From: an uncultured Rickettsiales bacterium
Lineage (GTDB): Bacteria; Pseudomonadota; Alphaproteobacteria; Rickettsiales; Midichloriaceae
Assembly (NCBI GenBank): GCA_937996615.1
Contig: CALKVD010000046.1
Coordinates: 1 to 20,989 of the forward strand
Direction: 5' to 3'
DNA length: 20,989 bases
Shown: positions 1 through 7,631 of the stretch, piece by piece
Layout: each line of letters starts with the position of its first letter
How positions within the stretch are numbered: the first letter of the stretch is position 1
Notes under the pieces: generated by a model
Seen by the model: the letters and a program-made list of their open reading frames with translations, nothing else
Told to the model about the DNA's origin: nothing
The model's database searches: none
Program-made: the position numbers and the translations under genes

Positions 1-176
1 CAATGCAATTACTAGATCAAAATCGAATATATTAAAAACAAGAGAAATAATTTAATATTATTAGTTATCAACCTAAATCTTATACACCTAGACTTAAGAA
101 TTTTCCTAGACTTACATTATAAGATAAAATTATAGAATAAAAGAAAAGTTTTAGAAATTAGGCAAAATCTAAATCA
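1..176. other. AT-rich non-coding stretch downstream of gatA
   Basis: No open reading frame or RNA gene is visible. A 10-base direct repeat CCTAGACTTA occurs at 87-96 and 105-114, 18 bases apart, with a degenerate third copy (CCTAAATCTTA) at 72-82. Reading on the minus strand just past the gatA stop there is a weak inverted repeat (TTTAGA at 150-155, TCTAAA at 168-173) followed by a T-rich run. It could be a poor gatA terminator, but the stem is only six A/T-rich pairs. Confidence 0.4.
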
Positions 177-1637
177 TTACTTTTGGGCATTCTCCAAAGT
201 TTCTGCTATTTTAAAAATCGTTAATTCATCATATAAACGACCAATAACCTGTAACCCCAACGGCAATCGATGTTTGCTATCAGCTCCGCAAGGCACAGAA
301 ATAGCTGGCAAACCTGCTAATGACGCTGGAATAGCGAATAAATCGTTTAGATACATCGTTATCGGATTATCCTGTTTTTCATTTAATCCAAAAGCTGGGG
401 TTGGAGTTACTGGCGTTAGAATTGCATCAACTTTGGTAAAAGCAGAATCAAAATCATTTTTGATTAACCTTCTAATACGCTGAGCATGACCAAAAAATTC
501 GTCATAAGCCCCAGCAGAAAGAACATATGTTCCAATCATAATTCTGCGTTGAACTTCTTCACCAAATAAATCTCCTCTAGTTTTAGTCACCATTTCGCTG
601 AAGGTTTCAGAACCAGAGCTAATTCTTGTACCAAAGCGGACACCGTCATAGCGAGCCAGGTTTGAAGAAGCTTCAGCTGGTGCGATTATATAATAGGTTG
701 AAAGACCTGACATTGTATGCGGCAAACTGATTTCAATTATTTCTGCACCAGCTTCACGTAACCATTCTTTACTCTGATCCCATATTCTAATGATATCTGG
801 ATCAAGGTCTGGTACCATATATTCTTTTGGGATACCAATGCGGAGACCTTTGATCCCATATCCAAAAGCATCCATAAAATTTGGAGCTGGAAGATTGACC
901 GAGGTACTATCTTTTGTATCATATCCAACTATAGATTGCAGGACCATCGCCGAATCCTTGACTGAACGAGCAAAAACCCCAGCCTGATCAAGGGAACTGC
1001 TGAACGCAACCATACCATAGCGAGAACAGCGGCCATAGCTAGGTTTGATTCCGACCAAACCACAGAAAGCAGCAGGTTGCCTAATTGATCCCCCAGTATC
1101 AGAGCCTAGAGATGCTGGAGCAAGATGAGCAGCAACAGCAGCAGCCGAACCACCCGAAGATCCCCCTGGGACTAGCTGAACCTCTGGTTGATCTTGACGT
1201 CGCAATGGGTTTAGCGTTGGACCAAAGCAACTTGTGGTTGTGGAAGAACCCATTGCAAATTCATCCATATTAGTTTTACCTAAACATATACCGCCGTTGG
1301 TAAACAAATTATGAGTTACAGTTGATTCATATTCAGGAACAAAATTTTCTAAGATTCGCGAACAAGCCGTGGTTCTAATACCCTTGGTGCAAAAGAGATC
1401 TTTCACCGCAATCGGAATACCTTCCAAAATCCTATGGGTATTTTCGCGCAAACGTCTGTCAGATTCAGCAGCTTGCTTCAAGGCAAGTTCTTCTGTGACT
1501 AAAATAAAGGAATTTGTTTGCTGATTATTTTGCCTGATGAGATCCAGATATTCCTTAACCAGCTCGGTTGCAGTGATCGCACCTTTAAGCAGAAGTTTAC
1601 TTGTTTCTGCAACTCCTAGTTTAGTCAATTCATGCAT
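177..1637 (-). CDS. gatA: Glutamyl-tRNA(Gln)/aspartyl-tRNA(Asn) amidotransferase subunit A
   Basis: GatA is the amidase subunit of the cytoplasmic GatCAB complex. It releases ammonia from glutamine so that misacylated Glu-tRNA(Gln) becomes Gln-tRNA(Gln), which is needed where glutaminyl-tRNA synthetase is absent. The 486 residues match the usual family length and carry the full amidase signature: Lys79 in IPIAVKDLF, the GGSSGGSAAAVAA stretch with the cis-serine Ser160, and the nucleophile Ser184 in GSDTGGSIRQPAAFCG. These three form the Lys-cisSer-Ser triad. The ATG at 1637 is the natural start; no clear Shine-Dalgarno site precedes it. It is transcribed away from the beta-barrel gene across a 387-base gap. 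Neither gatC nor gatB is next to it inside the window; gatB could lie beyond the left edge. Family assignment is secure. Confidence 0.97.
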   Translation of the reverse strand: MHELTKLGVAETSKLLLKGAITATELVKEYLDLIRQNNQQTNSFILVTEELALKQAAESDRRLRENTHRILEGIPIAVKDLFCTKGIRTTACSRILENFVPEYESTVTHNLFTNGGICLGKTNMDEFAMGSSTTTSCFGPTLNPLRRQDQPEVQLVPGGSSGGSAAAVAAHLAPASLGSDTGGSIRQPAAFCGLVGIKPSYGRCSRYGMVAFSSSLDQAGVFARSVKDSAMVLQSIVGYDTKDSTSVNLPAPNFMDAFGYGIKGLRIGIPKEYMVPDLDPDIIRIWDQSKEWLREAGAEIIEISLPHTMSGLSTYYIIAPAEASSNLARYDGVRFGTRISSGSETFSEMVTKTRGDLFGEEVQRRIMIGTYVLSAGAYDEFFGHAQRIRRLIKNDFDSAFTKVDAILTPVTPTPAFGLNEKQDNPITMYLNDLFAIPASLAGLPAISVPCGADSKHRLPLGLQVIGRLYDELTIFKIAETLENAQK

Positions 1638-2024
1638 TTAGTATTGCTATTTTAGTTAGATATAAAACATATCAATAGGAGATTTTGGTTACTTTTGCAA
1701 GCATAAAACTATTTATAAAATAGTTGATTATAACCTAGCAAACTAGAATACAAAATTATTATGGTAAATCAAAATTGATTTAAAAATATTCTTTAGTTGC
1801 AATATTATATATTACTAATATTCAAATATTAACATTAACTTCTTCTTTTTTAGACATAAGTTTCAATTTTTTGTAAATTATGTGTCATAAAATATGTTGT
1901 TATTTGTCCACATCTCACCAAATATCAAACAAAATTATATTTTTGGTCTTGTTAAGTCACGGCGGAGCATTATATACTCCCCGGTATAGTTTTTTAATTC
2001 AACTTATTTAATAAAAACATAAAT
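1638..2024. other. Divergent intergenic region between gatA and the beta-barrel gene
   Basis: This 387-base AT-rich stretch has no credible coding sequence. It holds a perfect 8-bp inverted repeat (AACTATTT 1707-1714, AAATAGTT 1718-1725, 3-base loop). The word ACTTTTGCAAGCA at 1691-1703 recurs upstream of the histidine kinase at 7563-7575. Near the right end a short GC-rich patch contains the likely promoter of the beta-barrel gene. Confidence 0.5.
1949..1978 (+). promoter_or_regulatory. Candidate sigma-70 type promoter of the beta-barrel gene
   Basis: A TTGTTA hexamer (1949-1954) is followed after 18 bases by TATACT (1973-1978); TATATA at 1971-1976 is an alternative with 16 bases. The -10 box is bracketed by GGAG (1964-1967) and CTCC (1977-1980), a small inverted repeat in a locally GC-rich patch that could bind a regulator or fold at the mRNA 5' end. 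The leader to the ATG would be about 40 bases. This is based only on sequence match. Confidence 0.45.
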
Positions 2025-2708
2025 ATGGTAAAATTTTCTAAAATAATAGCGCTTGCTTCAATAGGTCTACTAGGAGCAGCAGCTGCTAACGCAGCTGAGC
2101 CAGGAGCTTTCTATGTAAAAGGTGATGTGCAATATCTCCACTTAAGCTCTCCAAAAATGAGCATTGTTGGTAAAGACCCTAAAGCCTTGACTGCAACTAT
2201 AAAATCTAGCAACATGTCTGGAATGGGTGGAAACCTAGGATTTGGTTACAATCTTTGTGATGACATGCGTAGTGACGTTACAATCGGCCTACAAAAAGGA
2301 AAACTAAAACACCAAGGCTACGTTATATCTTCTAAAAACGTCAACTTAATGGTTAACGGTTATTACGATTTCAACAACAGCACAAAATTCACTCCGTTTG
2401 TTTTTGCTGGAATTGGCTTATCTCGTGCTTCAAGCAATGTGAAATTTGATTCTTCTCAAGCACCAGCTCAGCAAGGTGTTGTTTCTCCAATTAAATCAAA
2501 AACCAAAAATAAATTTGCTTACAAAGTTGGGGCAGGTTTTGCTGTTGAACTAATGCCTTCAGCATATCTTGACGTAGCTTATGGTTTCGAAAACAAAAAG
2601 AATCCAAACTTCAAACCAGTTCAAGATTCAAACAAGGATGATGTTAATACAAGTGTAACTACCTCATACCGCCACACAGTGAGCGCTGGTGTTCGTATAT
2701 CATTCTAG
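2025..2708 (+). CDS. Small outer-membrane beta-barrel protein
   Basis: A 227-residue exported protein. The N-terminus is a clear signal peptide: Lys3/Lys6, a hydrophobic core (residues 7-20) and an ANA-AE cleavage site after Ala23. The mature ~204 residues alternate polar and hydrophobic stretches typical of short beta strands (e.g. GNLGFGYNLC, FTPFVFAGIGLSRA, YKVGAGFAVELMPSAYLDVA) and end in VSAGVRISF. The terminal Phe is the usual recognition signal of the Bam outer-membrane assembly machinery. Size and pattern fit the OmpA/OprF-like eight-stranded barrel family of Rickettsiales surface proteins. It has its own promoter candidate and a strong terminator, so it is probably a single, well-expressed transcription unit. 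The ligand or role (porin, adhesin) cannot be told from sequence. Confidence 0.85.
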   Translation: MVKFSKIIALASIGLLGAAAANAAEPGAFYVKGDVQYLHLSSPKMSIVGKDPKALTATIKSSNMSGMGGNLGFGYNLCDDMRSDVTIGLQKGKLKHQGYVISSKNVNLMVNGYYDFNNSTKFTPFVFAGIGLSRASSNVKFDSSQAPAQQGVVSPIKSKTKNKFAYKVGAGFAVELMPSAYLDVAYGFENKKNPNFKPVQDSNKDDVNTSVTTSYRHTVSAGVRISF

Positions 2709-2720
2709 TATCAATCATAA

Positions 2721-2748
2721 AAACAGATTTTATAAAAAAAATCTGTTT
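2721..2748 (+). repeat. 10-bp inverted repeat after the beta-barrel gene
   Basis: AAACAGATTT (2721-2730) and AAATCTGTTT (2739-2748) are perfect reverse complements around an 8-base A/T loop, 13 bases after the stop codon. There is no T tract, so it is more likely a 3'-end stabilising hairpin or an accessory to the terminator that follows than a terminator itself. Confidence 0.5.
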
Positions 2749-2761
2749 AGATACTTCCCAG

Positions 2762-2809
2762 AGTGTGTGAAGATGCTTTATTATATAAGCGTCCTCACAC
2801 ACTTTTTTT
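2762..2809 (+). terminator. Rho-independent terminator of the beta-barrel gene
   Basis: A 17-bp stem (2762-2778 pairing with 2787-2803; one mismatch and one G-U pair) with an 8-base loop is followed at once by a run of seven T (2803-2809). The core arms are AGTGTGTGA and TCACACACT. This is the clearest intrinsic terminator in the window, and it ends only 7 bases before the folKP start codon. Confidence 0.85.
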
Positions 2810-2815
2810 ATTTCT

Positions 2816-4114
2816 ATGATATATATCAGTCTAGGATCCAACCTCGGCAATCGCCTTCAAAATTTGCAAAATGCAATCGAGCTACTCAAGCACCAAACTT
2901 CATTACAAAATATCAAATGCTCTATCGTTTTTGAAACAGCAGCTCTTTTACCACTGGAACATGATCAAAGCTGGAATCTTCCATATCTAAACATGGTTAT
3001 AAGTTGCAATACCGATCTGAACCCCTTGGAATTACTAGCAGAACTAAAACTAATCGAACAAAAACTAGGTCGTTCTTCGCCCTACTCCAAATGGGCACCC
3101 AGAATCATTGATCTAGATATAATATGGTGGGACGGAGTTTGTTTTGCGAATAATAAACTGACAATACCACATCCAGAACTACAAAACAGAAAATTCTTAC
3201 TGGATTTGCTACAAACTCTAGGGTTAAATATAATAAACAATAAAGATCATATAAAGAATATGAATACCACCGATAGCGATTTTCCCAAAACGTTTTTAGA
3301 TACTTTTGTTGCAAACCCTAAGATAATGGGGATATTAAACATTACCGATGATTCCTTTTCCGACGGTGGCCTATATTCCACGGTCGATGCTGCAATCAAA
3401 AGAGCAACAGAAATTATCGCAGATGGGGCTAGTATCATCGACATAGGAGCCCAATCAACAAGACCAGGAGCCAAAATGATTTCAGCAGATGAAGAATACA
3501 ATAAGCTAAATATAGTTTTGGCAGAGTTAGAGAAATTAACTCAAGACCGAAATATCAAAATCAGCATAGATACATTCCATGATGAAGTCGTCTTAAAATT
3601 AATTGACAAATATAGCATAGCTTTGATGAATAACGTTAAGGGATGGTATAGTGATAATGCAATGCGCGCTCTTGCAATCAATGGTTGTGGAATTGTCATG
3701 ATGCACTCCCTCTCTATTCCACCAAAACCTGATTTAGTTATTCCAAATAATTTAATCCCCATCGATATAATTTTAGCATGGGGGAAAAAAGCAATGACCC
3801 ATGCATTGGATCTAGGTTTTAAAAACGAAAATATTGTCCTAGATCCAGGAATTGGATTTGGCAAAACCGCAAATCAAAATATTGAGATAATACATGAAAT
3901 AGGCAAAATGCAAAAACTTGGAGCTAAAGTCTTGCTGGGCCATTCAAGAAAATCGTTCATAAATAAATTCAGCAACGCCCCAATTAACGAGAGAGATGTT
4001 GAAACGATTGCGATATCTTGCTTAGTAAAAGATAAAGTAGATTTTCTACGGGTTCATGATGTTAACGGACATATGCGCGCATTGGTCGCACAACAAGTGA
4101 TCTCGCGATCCTAA
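2816..4114 (+). CDS. folKP: Bifunctional HPPK / dihydropteroate synthase (FolK-FolP fusion)
   Basis: A 432-residue cytoplasmic enzyme for two consecutive folate steps. Residues 1 to ~135 are 6-hydroxymethyl-7,8-dihydropterin pyrophosphokinase: SLGSNLGNR at the N-terminus, and KWAPRIIDLDIIWW carrying the catalytic aspartates (RxxDLDI) around 93-105. Residues ~168-430 are dihydropteroate synthase: MGILNITDDSFSDGG (~171-185), GAQSTRPGA (211-219, usually GGESTRPGA), SIDTFH, LDPGIGFGKT, LLGHSRKS and the terminal LRVHDV. The N-terminal folB domain seen in some fusions is absent. Fused folKP is known from Rickettsia. The ATG at 2816 is the first after an in-frame stop at 2786-2788; there is no Shine-Dalgarno site and it starts just past a strong terminator, so transcription may depend on readthrough or a promoter within the hairpin region. 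Confidence 0.94.
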   Translation: MIYISLGSNLGNRLQNLQNAIELLKHQTSLQNIKCSIVFETAALLPLEHDQSWNLPYLNMVISCNTDLNPLELLAELKLIEQKLGRSSPYSKWAPRIIDLDIIWWDGVCFANNKLTIPHPELQNRKFLLDLLQTLGLNIINNKDHIKNMNTTDSDFPKTFLDTFVANPKIMGILNITDDSFSDGGLYSTVDAAIKRATEIIADGASIIDIGAQSTRPGAKMISADEEYNKLNIVLAELEKLTQDRNIKISIDTFHDEVVLKLIDKYSIALMNNVKGWYSDNAMRALAINGCGIVMMHSLSIPPKPDLVIPNNLIPIDIILAWGKKAMTHALDLGFKNENIVLDPGIGFGKTANQNIEIIHEIGKMQKLGAKVLLGHSRKSFINKFSNAPINERDVETIAISCLVKDKVDFLRVHDVNGHMRALVAQQVISRS

Positions 4115-4221
4115 AAGTAAAAATAAATTTTTCATAAATATTTAAATATCATATTGATATATGACAAAACCGGATATATGTTGTTTACGGTAGTAAAAAT
4201 TATCAGAACTATTTGGGGATT

Positions 4222-5445
4222 ATGTTTTATAACTTAAGCAAAATTAGAGATATTATTTTTAAATTTTTCCAGCAATCATTTAGATTTTTGAATTTGAATC
4301 AATTTTTACAACACAGTAAAAAAATTTGGACTATTGTTTTCTGGATGATCTTGCTTCATGTTACTTTCGCCGAAGGGTTTGGTTCGTATCACACTAATGA
4401 TGATAATCAGCTGATTAAAACTGATGAAAATGGAGAAAACGCTAGAATTGATAGCCGCATAGATCAATTAAAAAGCAGTATCTGGTCACTAGAAAATAAG
4501 CTAGCAGCAACCGAAAACAAATTCGCAATAGGGGACGATGGCTACTATTTCAACGATAATTACGACAACGTTTATTTCAGCGGATACGGCTACAATAACA
4601 ATCACAACTATAGCGGGTATAATAGCTATTCTAATGACAACTCCGAAATGTATGGAATGCTGGAAAAGCTCCAACAGCAAGTAAAAGAATTACAAAATAT
4701 GATTGATCAAATTGATGCCAATTTTAGCAACTTTGATTTCAGAATCTCTCAGTTAGAAAAACAGCAATATTCTGGTTACCAACCTCAGATCCGTCAAGGG
4801 AGCTGGTCATCATCCAAAATTCCACTGATCGCAGGAAAAAGCAATTCCTCACCAAACGTAATAACGCTAGCTCCCAAAGCGAACAATGATAATAGAATTG
4901 CTAGTGATCAAGAAAAATTAATGAAAAAAGCAGAAATTGAACGCGAAAATATTAACCGGATATTAAATAGCATTGATGAACAATTAACATCGTCAATGCG
5001 AAGTGAAAAAAAAATCACCCCAACAAATCCTGAAAACAGGCAATTTGATGAATCCGAAGAATATCGCAAAGCTTTTCTGCTTCTTAGAAACACCTATAAA
5101 GGAAATAAAAATTTTACCAACACTCGTTATGCATTTAGCAAATTTATTCAGAACTATCCTCAAAGCATAATGTTAGGCAATGCATACTATTGGATGGCAG
5201 AAACCTATATGTACGACCAAAAATATAACTATGCAGCAATACAATATCTCAAAGGATATCAAGCACCAGCAAATGAACGAACTCTTGATAACTTAATGGG
5301 ATTATCGAACGCACTGTTTAAACTCGGGAAATATCAACAGGTCTGTGCAGTAATTATCCAAATCGGCAAGGAAAAAGATCAACCCACAATCTCAATGCAA
5401 AGAGAAATAGAAACACTTGTAACTAAAGCTGGATGTGGCTCTTAA
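4222..5445 (+). CDS. cpoB: CpoB/YbgF-like periplasmic Tol-Pal accessory protein
   Basis: About 407 residues from the ATG at 4222; a TTG three codons earlier (4213) is possible. A ~32-residue polar, Phe-rich leader precedes a hydrophobic segment (IVFWMILLHVTFA) with likely signal cleavage after Ala50. Then come a coiled coil (~75-101, RIDQLKSSIWSLENKL), a Tyr/Asn-rich low-complexity spacer, a second coiled coil (~143-182, LEKLQQQVKELQNMIDQID) and a C-terminal TPR region (~279-390: EEYRKAFLLL, AFSKFIQNYPQS, NAYYWMAETYM, LGKYQQVCAVI). Coiled coil plus C-terminal TPR is the CpoB plan; CpoB links the Tol-Pal system to peptidoglycan synthesis by class A PBPs at division, and both tolB and a class A PBP are nearby. 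The long N-region and spacer make it larger than the usual ~260 residues. It is not in an operon with tol genes here. Confidence 0.8.
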   Translation: MFYNLSKIRDIIFKFFQQSFRFLNLNQFLQHSKKIWTIVFWMILLHVTFAEGFGSYHTNDDNQLIKTDENGENARIDSRIDQLKSSIWSLENKLAATENKFAIGDDGYYFNDNYDNVYFSGYGYNNNHNYSGYNSYSNDNSEMYGMLEKLQQQVKELQNMIDQIDANFSNFDFRISQLEKQQYSGYQPQIRQGSWSSSKIPLIAGKSNSSPNVITLAPKANNDNRIASDQEKLMKKAEIERENINRILNSIDEQLTSSMRSEKKITPTNPENRQFDESEEYRKAFLLLRNTYKGNKNFTNTRYAFSKFIQNYPQSIMLGNAYYWMAETYMYDQKYNYAAIQYLKGYQAPANERTLDNLMGLSNALFKLGKYQQVCAVIIQIGKEKDQPTISMQREIETLVTKAGCGS

Positions 5446-5787
5446 GCAATAAAAAGATAAAAATACAAATAAAATAGCAAAAAAATTTAATCATATAACC
5501 AAAAACTCAAGATTTACCTATTTTTTTATCTAATATTTAAATATTTAAGCGATTATCCTTTAGCTTTAGCAATTTATTATATTAGATAAAGCTCAAAATC
5601 CGATCAGGACCGGCACAAAGAGAAAAATATAAAAGCCCTAGCTAGACTTTGATTTATATTAATTTTATATTAATAATAAAAAAATCTTCTTGACTTTAAC
5701 CTGTTTATCTATGAATCTCATAATGCTCGTTTAAGTTGTAAAAACCAACAAGCATAGTTAAAACATCAAAATAATTTGAGGTAAAAA
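5446..5787. other. AT-rich intergenic region with a long inverted repeat
   Basis: No coding sequence is visible in these 342 bases. A perfect 12-bp inverted repeat (TTTATCTAATAT 5525-5536, ATATTAGATAAA 5579-5590) encloses a 42-base loop that itself contains AAGC/GCTT and a doubled TTTAGC. A short patch of higher GC follows at about 5600-5615. A TTGACT hexamer at 5690-5695 and CATAAT at 5719-5724 lie upstream of the next gene, but their 23-base spacing is too wide for a standard promoter. Confidence 0.45.
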
Positions 5788-6387
5788 ATGCACAATAACC
5801 AAGATCCCCAAACCAAACAAGGACAAGATCATGATCAAAACGAAATAAACAAAAAACACTTTGAGACAGCACCCGTATCCCAAAATACAAATAATGAGGA
5901 GAAAAATAATCCTAATCATCTCCAAGTACCAGATCAAATGCAAATAAGCAATCCGCAATTTAATCAACGTCAGAACATGTCTTTTTTCAATAGCACTGTA
6001 TCAAGTTTCCGCTATCCAGTCGAAACCCCAGAAGAGCATGCGGCACGTATTTTAAAAAGACAGCATAAAATCCACGTTGGACTGGCCGCAATTGGAGGAG
6101 CAGTTGTTTCAGGAAGTATAGTATATTCTTTAATGCTACGGGCATATGACCCAGCACAAGCTCAAGCAACAGCTAATAATATAAGTGATACTTTTTATGC
6201 AATGCTTAAGAGTGCTTGGAACTTTGTTGTCAATCTATCATTTCTTGCGGGTATTTTTGTCGGGGTTGGGATTGAAAAAAGCAATATTGTAGGCCGAGCG
6301 AAAAGATTTGTAACAGGTAGCAAACCTTACACTGTTCAAGTAGAAGAAGCAAAAAGCCAAGCACAAGAAGAAAAAAAATTAGGCTGA
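5788..6387 (+). CDS. Unrecognised two-helix membrane protein with Gln/Asn-rich N-terminus
   Basis: 199 residues, family not recognised. Residues 1-65 are strongly hydrophilic and rich in Gln, Asn and Asp with no signal peptide. Two hydrophobic helices follow: ~96-116 (glycine-rich, HVGLAAIGGAVVSGSIVYSL) and ~143-162 (WNFVVNLSFLAGIFVGVGI). They are separated by a ~26-residue polar loop, and a charged helical tail ends in AKSQAQEEKKLG. With two passes both tails would lie on the same, probably cytoplasmic, side. The start at 5788 is supported by one of the few good Shine-Dalgarno sites in the window (GAGG at 5778-5781, 6-base spacer). It stands alone on its strand with gaps of over 190 bases on both sides. 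The layout resembles secreted inclusion-membrane proteins of intracellular bacteria, but also ordinary inner-membrane proteins. Confidence 0.7.
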   Translation: MHNNQDPQTKQGQDHDQNEINKKHFETAPVSQNTNNEEKNNPNHLQVPDQMQISNPQFNQRQNMSFFNSTVSSFRYPVETPEEHAARILKRQHKIHVGLAAIGGAVVSGSIVYSLMLRAYDPAQAQATANNISDTFYAMLKSAWNFVVNLSFLAGIFVGVGIEKSNIVGRAKRFVTGSKPYTVQVEEAKSQAQEEKKLG

Positions 6388-6505
6388 ATAAAGTACAAAA
6401 TGAAACTAGTATTCAAACTAATTATATAGAGATTAAAATTTAGCTGTTTTTGTCTTCGATTATATTGCAAGATCGATTAGTTACTAGTTGCAAATTTTAA
6501 AATAA

Positions 6506-6547
6506 AGATAGCTAAGGTTTGATAAAAAGATCTGGCTTTAGCTATCT
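6506..6547. repeat. Inverted repeat between the two orphan membrane-protein genes
   Basis: AGATAGCTAA (6506-6515) pairs perfectly with TTAGCTATCT (6538-6547), and the stem extends inward by a G-U and a G-C pair. There is no T tract on either strand, so it is not a typical intrinsic terminator. It could still end the upstream transcript or serve as an operator for the gene starting at 6586. Confidence 0.5.
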
Positions 6548-6585
6548 AAATTGATATAATCTTTAATCAATATTCATTGACATAA

Positions 6586-7494
6586 TTGATTATTCAATAT
6601 ATTATTAACACTCAATTTATTCCATATAAAAATATCTATAGGTTGCGAGCTTCTATCAGAAATACTACTTTACAGAAAGCTTTAAAAAACGATGTAAGTT
6701 GTCGGATCACAAGATTTATTAACAGTCTTAGCAAAGAACACTTTAGCCTTCTTGATAGCGGAGCAATGAGCATCAAATGTACCCAGCTTATTCTAAAAAC
6801 ACCATCTTCACAATTAATATATAGAACCCTATCTAAAAGATTCCTAGCTTCCGTTTCTCTGGAACTTGACCAAAAACTGACGCCAATTTTGGAATTGGGG
6901 CATAAAATATCGATTGAATATTTAAGAATATATTTAAAATTAATTTTGATCCCAGGCATTAAAAATAATAAGCTAAGCGTCAGCTCTTTACGCAATGAAC
7001 ATATGCTATGTTTTAAGTTAAATCCAAGTATACTGCAACGAATTCAAACTCCGGAAGATCTAGACAAAATCAAGTGTCGTCAAATCATTCTAAAACATTT
7101 TGTTCTTAATTCTCTTGCTCCCGGTATTGGAATTTTTTATACGTTAGTGGGGATTACAAGTTCTGACAAATGCAAATGTAATGCCCACATTATATCCGAG
7201 CTAACTTGCACTCTCCCCAATATACATAATAATGGCAGATTCTTTTTGGGACTATTAACAGTATCAAGACTAGCATTAGCCCTATGCGTAGAAATAGGAT
7301 TGATTGAATTAAAAAGTACCGCAGCCTTAACACCCTATCTGATGCTTAGTATGCTAATAATCGAATTTAGCTATAACACCATTGAACTATTATATAATCT
7401 AAAAAATAAAGATGATTCCTTATGGTCGGATCAAAAATTTATCGAACAAGAAAAAAAAATACGCTCTGTTTTGATTGACGCCATTTCGCCATAG
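6586..7494 (+). CDS. Unrecognised membrane protein, probable TTG start
   Basis: 302 residues, not recognised. A TAA at 6583-6585 sits directly before the TTG at 6586, and no ATG follows until codon 61 (6766), so either TTG is used or the protein is shorter. The first ~165 residues are mostly helical and basic (e.g. KALKNDVSCRITRFINSL). Three hydrophobic segments follow at ~172-192 (FVLNSLAPGIGIFYTLVGI), ~219-241 and ~246-268. Between the first two is a cysteine-bearing loop (DKCKCNAHIISELTC). No enzyme motif is visible. Base composition resembles its neighbours. The long uninterrupted frame in AT-rich DNA and the membrane segments support a real gene; its function is unknown. Confidence 0.6.
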   Translation: MIIQYIINTQFIPYKNIYRLRASIRNTTLQKALKNDVSCRITRFINSLSKEHFSLLDSGAMSIKCTQLILKTPSSQLIYRTLSKRFLASVSLELDQKLTPILELGHKISIEYLRIYLKLILIPGIKNNKLSVSSLRNEHMLCFKLNPSILQRIQTPEDLDKIKCRQIILKHFVLNSLAPGIGIFYTLVGITSSDKCKCNAHIISELTCTLPNIHNNGRFFLGLLTVSRLALALCVEIGLIELKSTAALTPYLMLSMLIIEFSYNTIELLYNLKNKDDSLWSDQKFIEQEKKIRSVLIDAISP

Positions 7495-7513
7495 GCAAAG
7501 TTTTTAATTAAAT

Positions 7514-7535
7514 AGTTTATAAAAATTTATAAACT
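7514..7535. repeat. Near-palindrome upstream of the histidine kinase
   Basis: AGTTTATAAA (7514-7523) and TTTATAAACT (7526-7535) are perfect reverse complements separated by two A. It lies 19 bases after the preceding stop codon and 97 bases before the kinase ATG. The tight symmetry suits a dimeric DNA-binding protein or a hairpin; the A/T-only core makes chance more likely than for a GC-containing site. Confidence 0.4.
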
Positions 7536-7631
7536 CATATCATCAAGTAAAATTTTGTGTTAACTTTTGCAAGCAACTATTTTTGCCACAAATGAAGCCC
7601 AAAATACTGATTGTTTATTTTTAAATATTAA

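Noticed and set aside
790..1273. Plus-strand frames within gatA
   Set aside because: Antisense shadows of a strongly conserved gene with no motifs or ribosome sites of their own.
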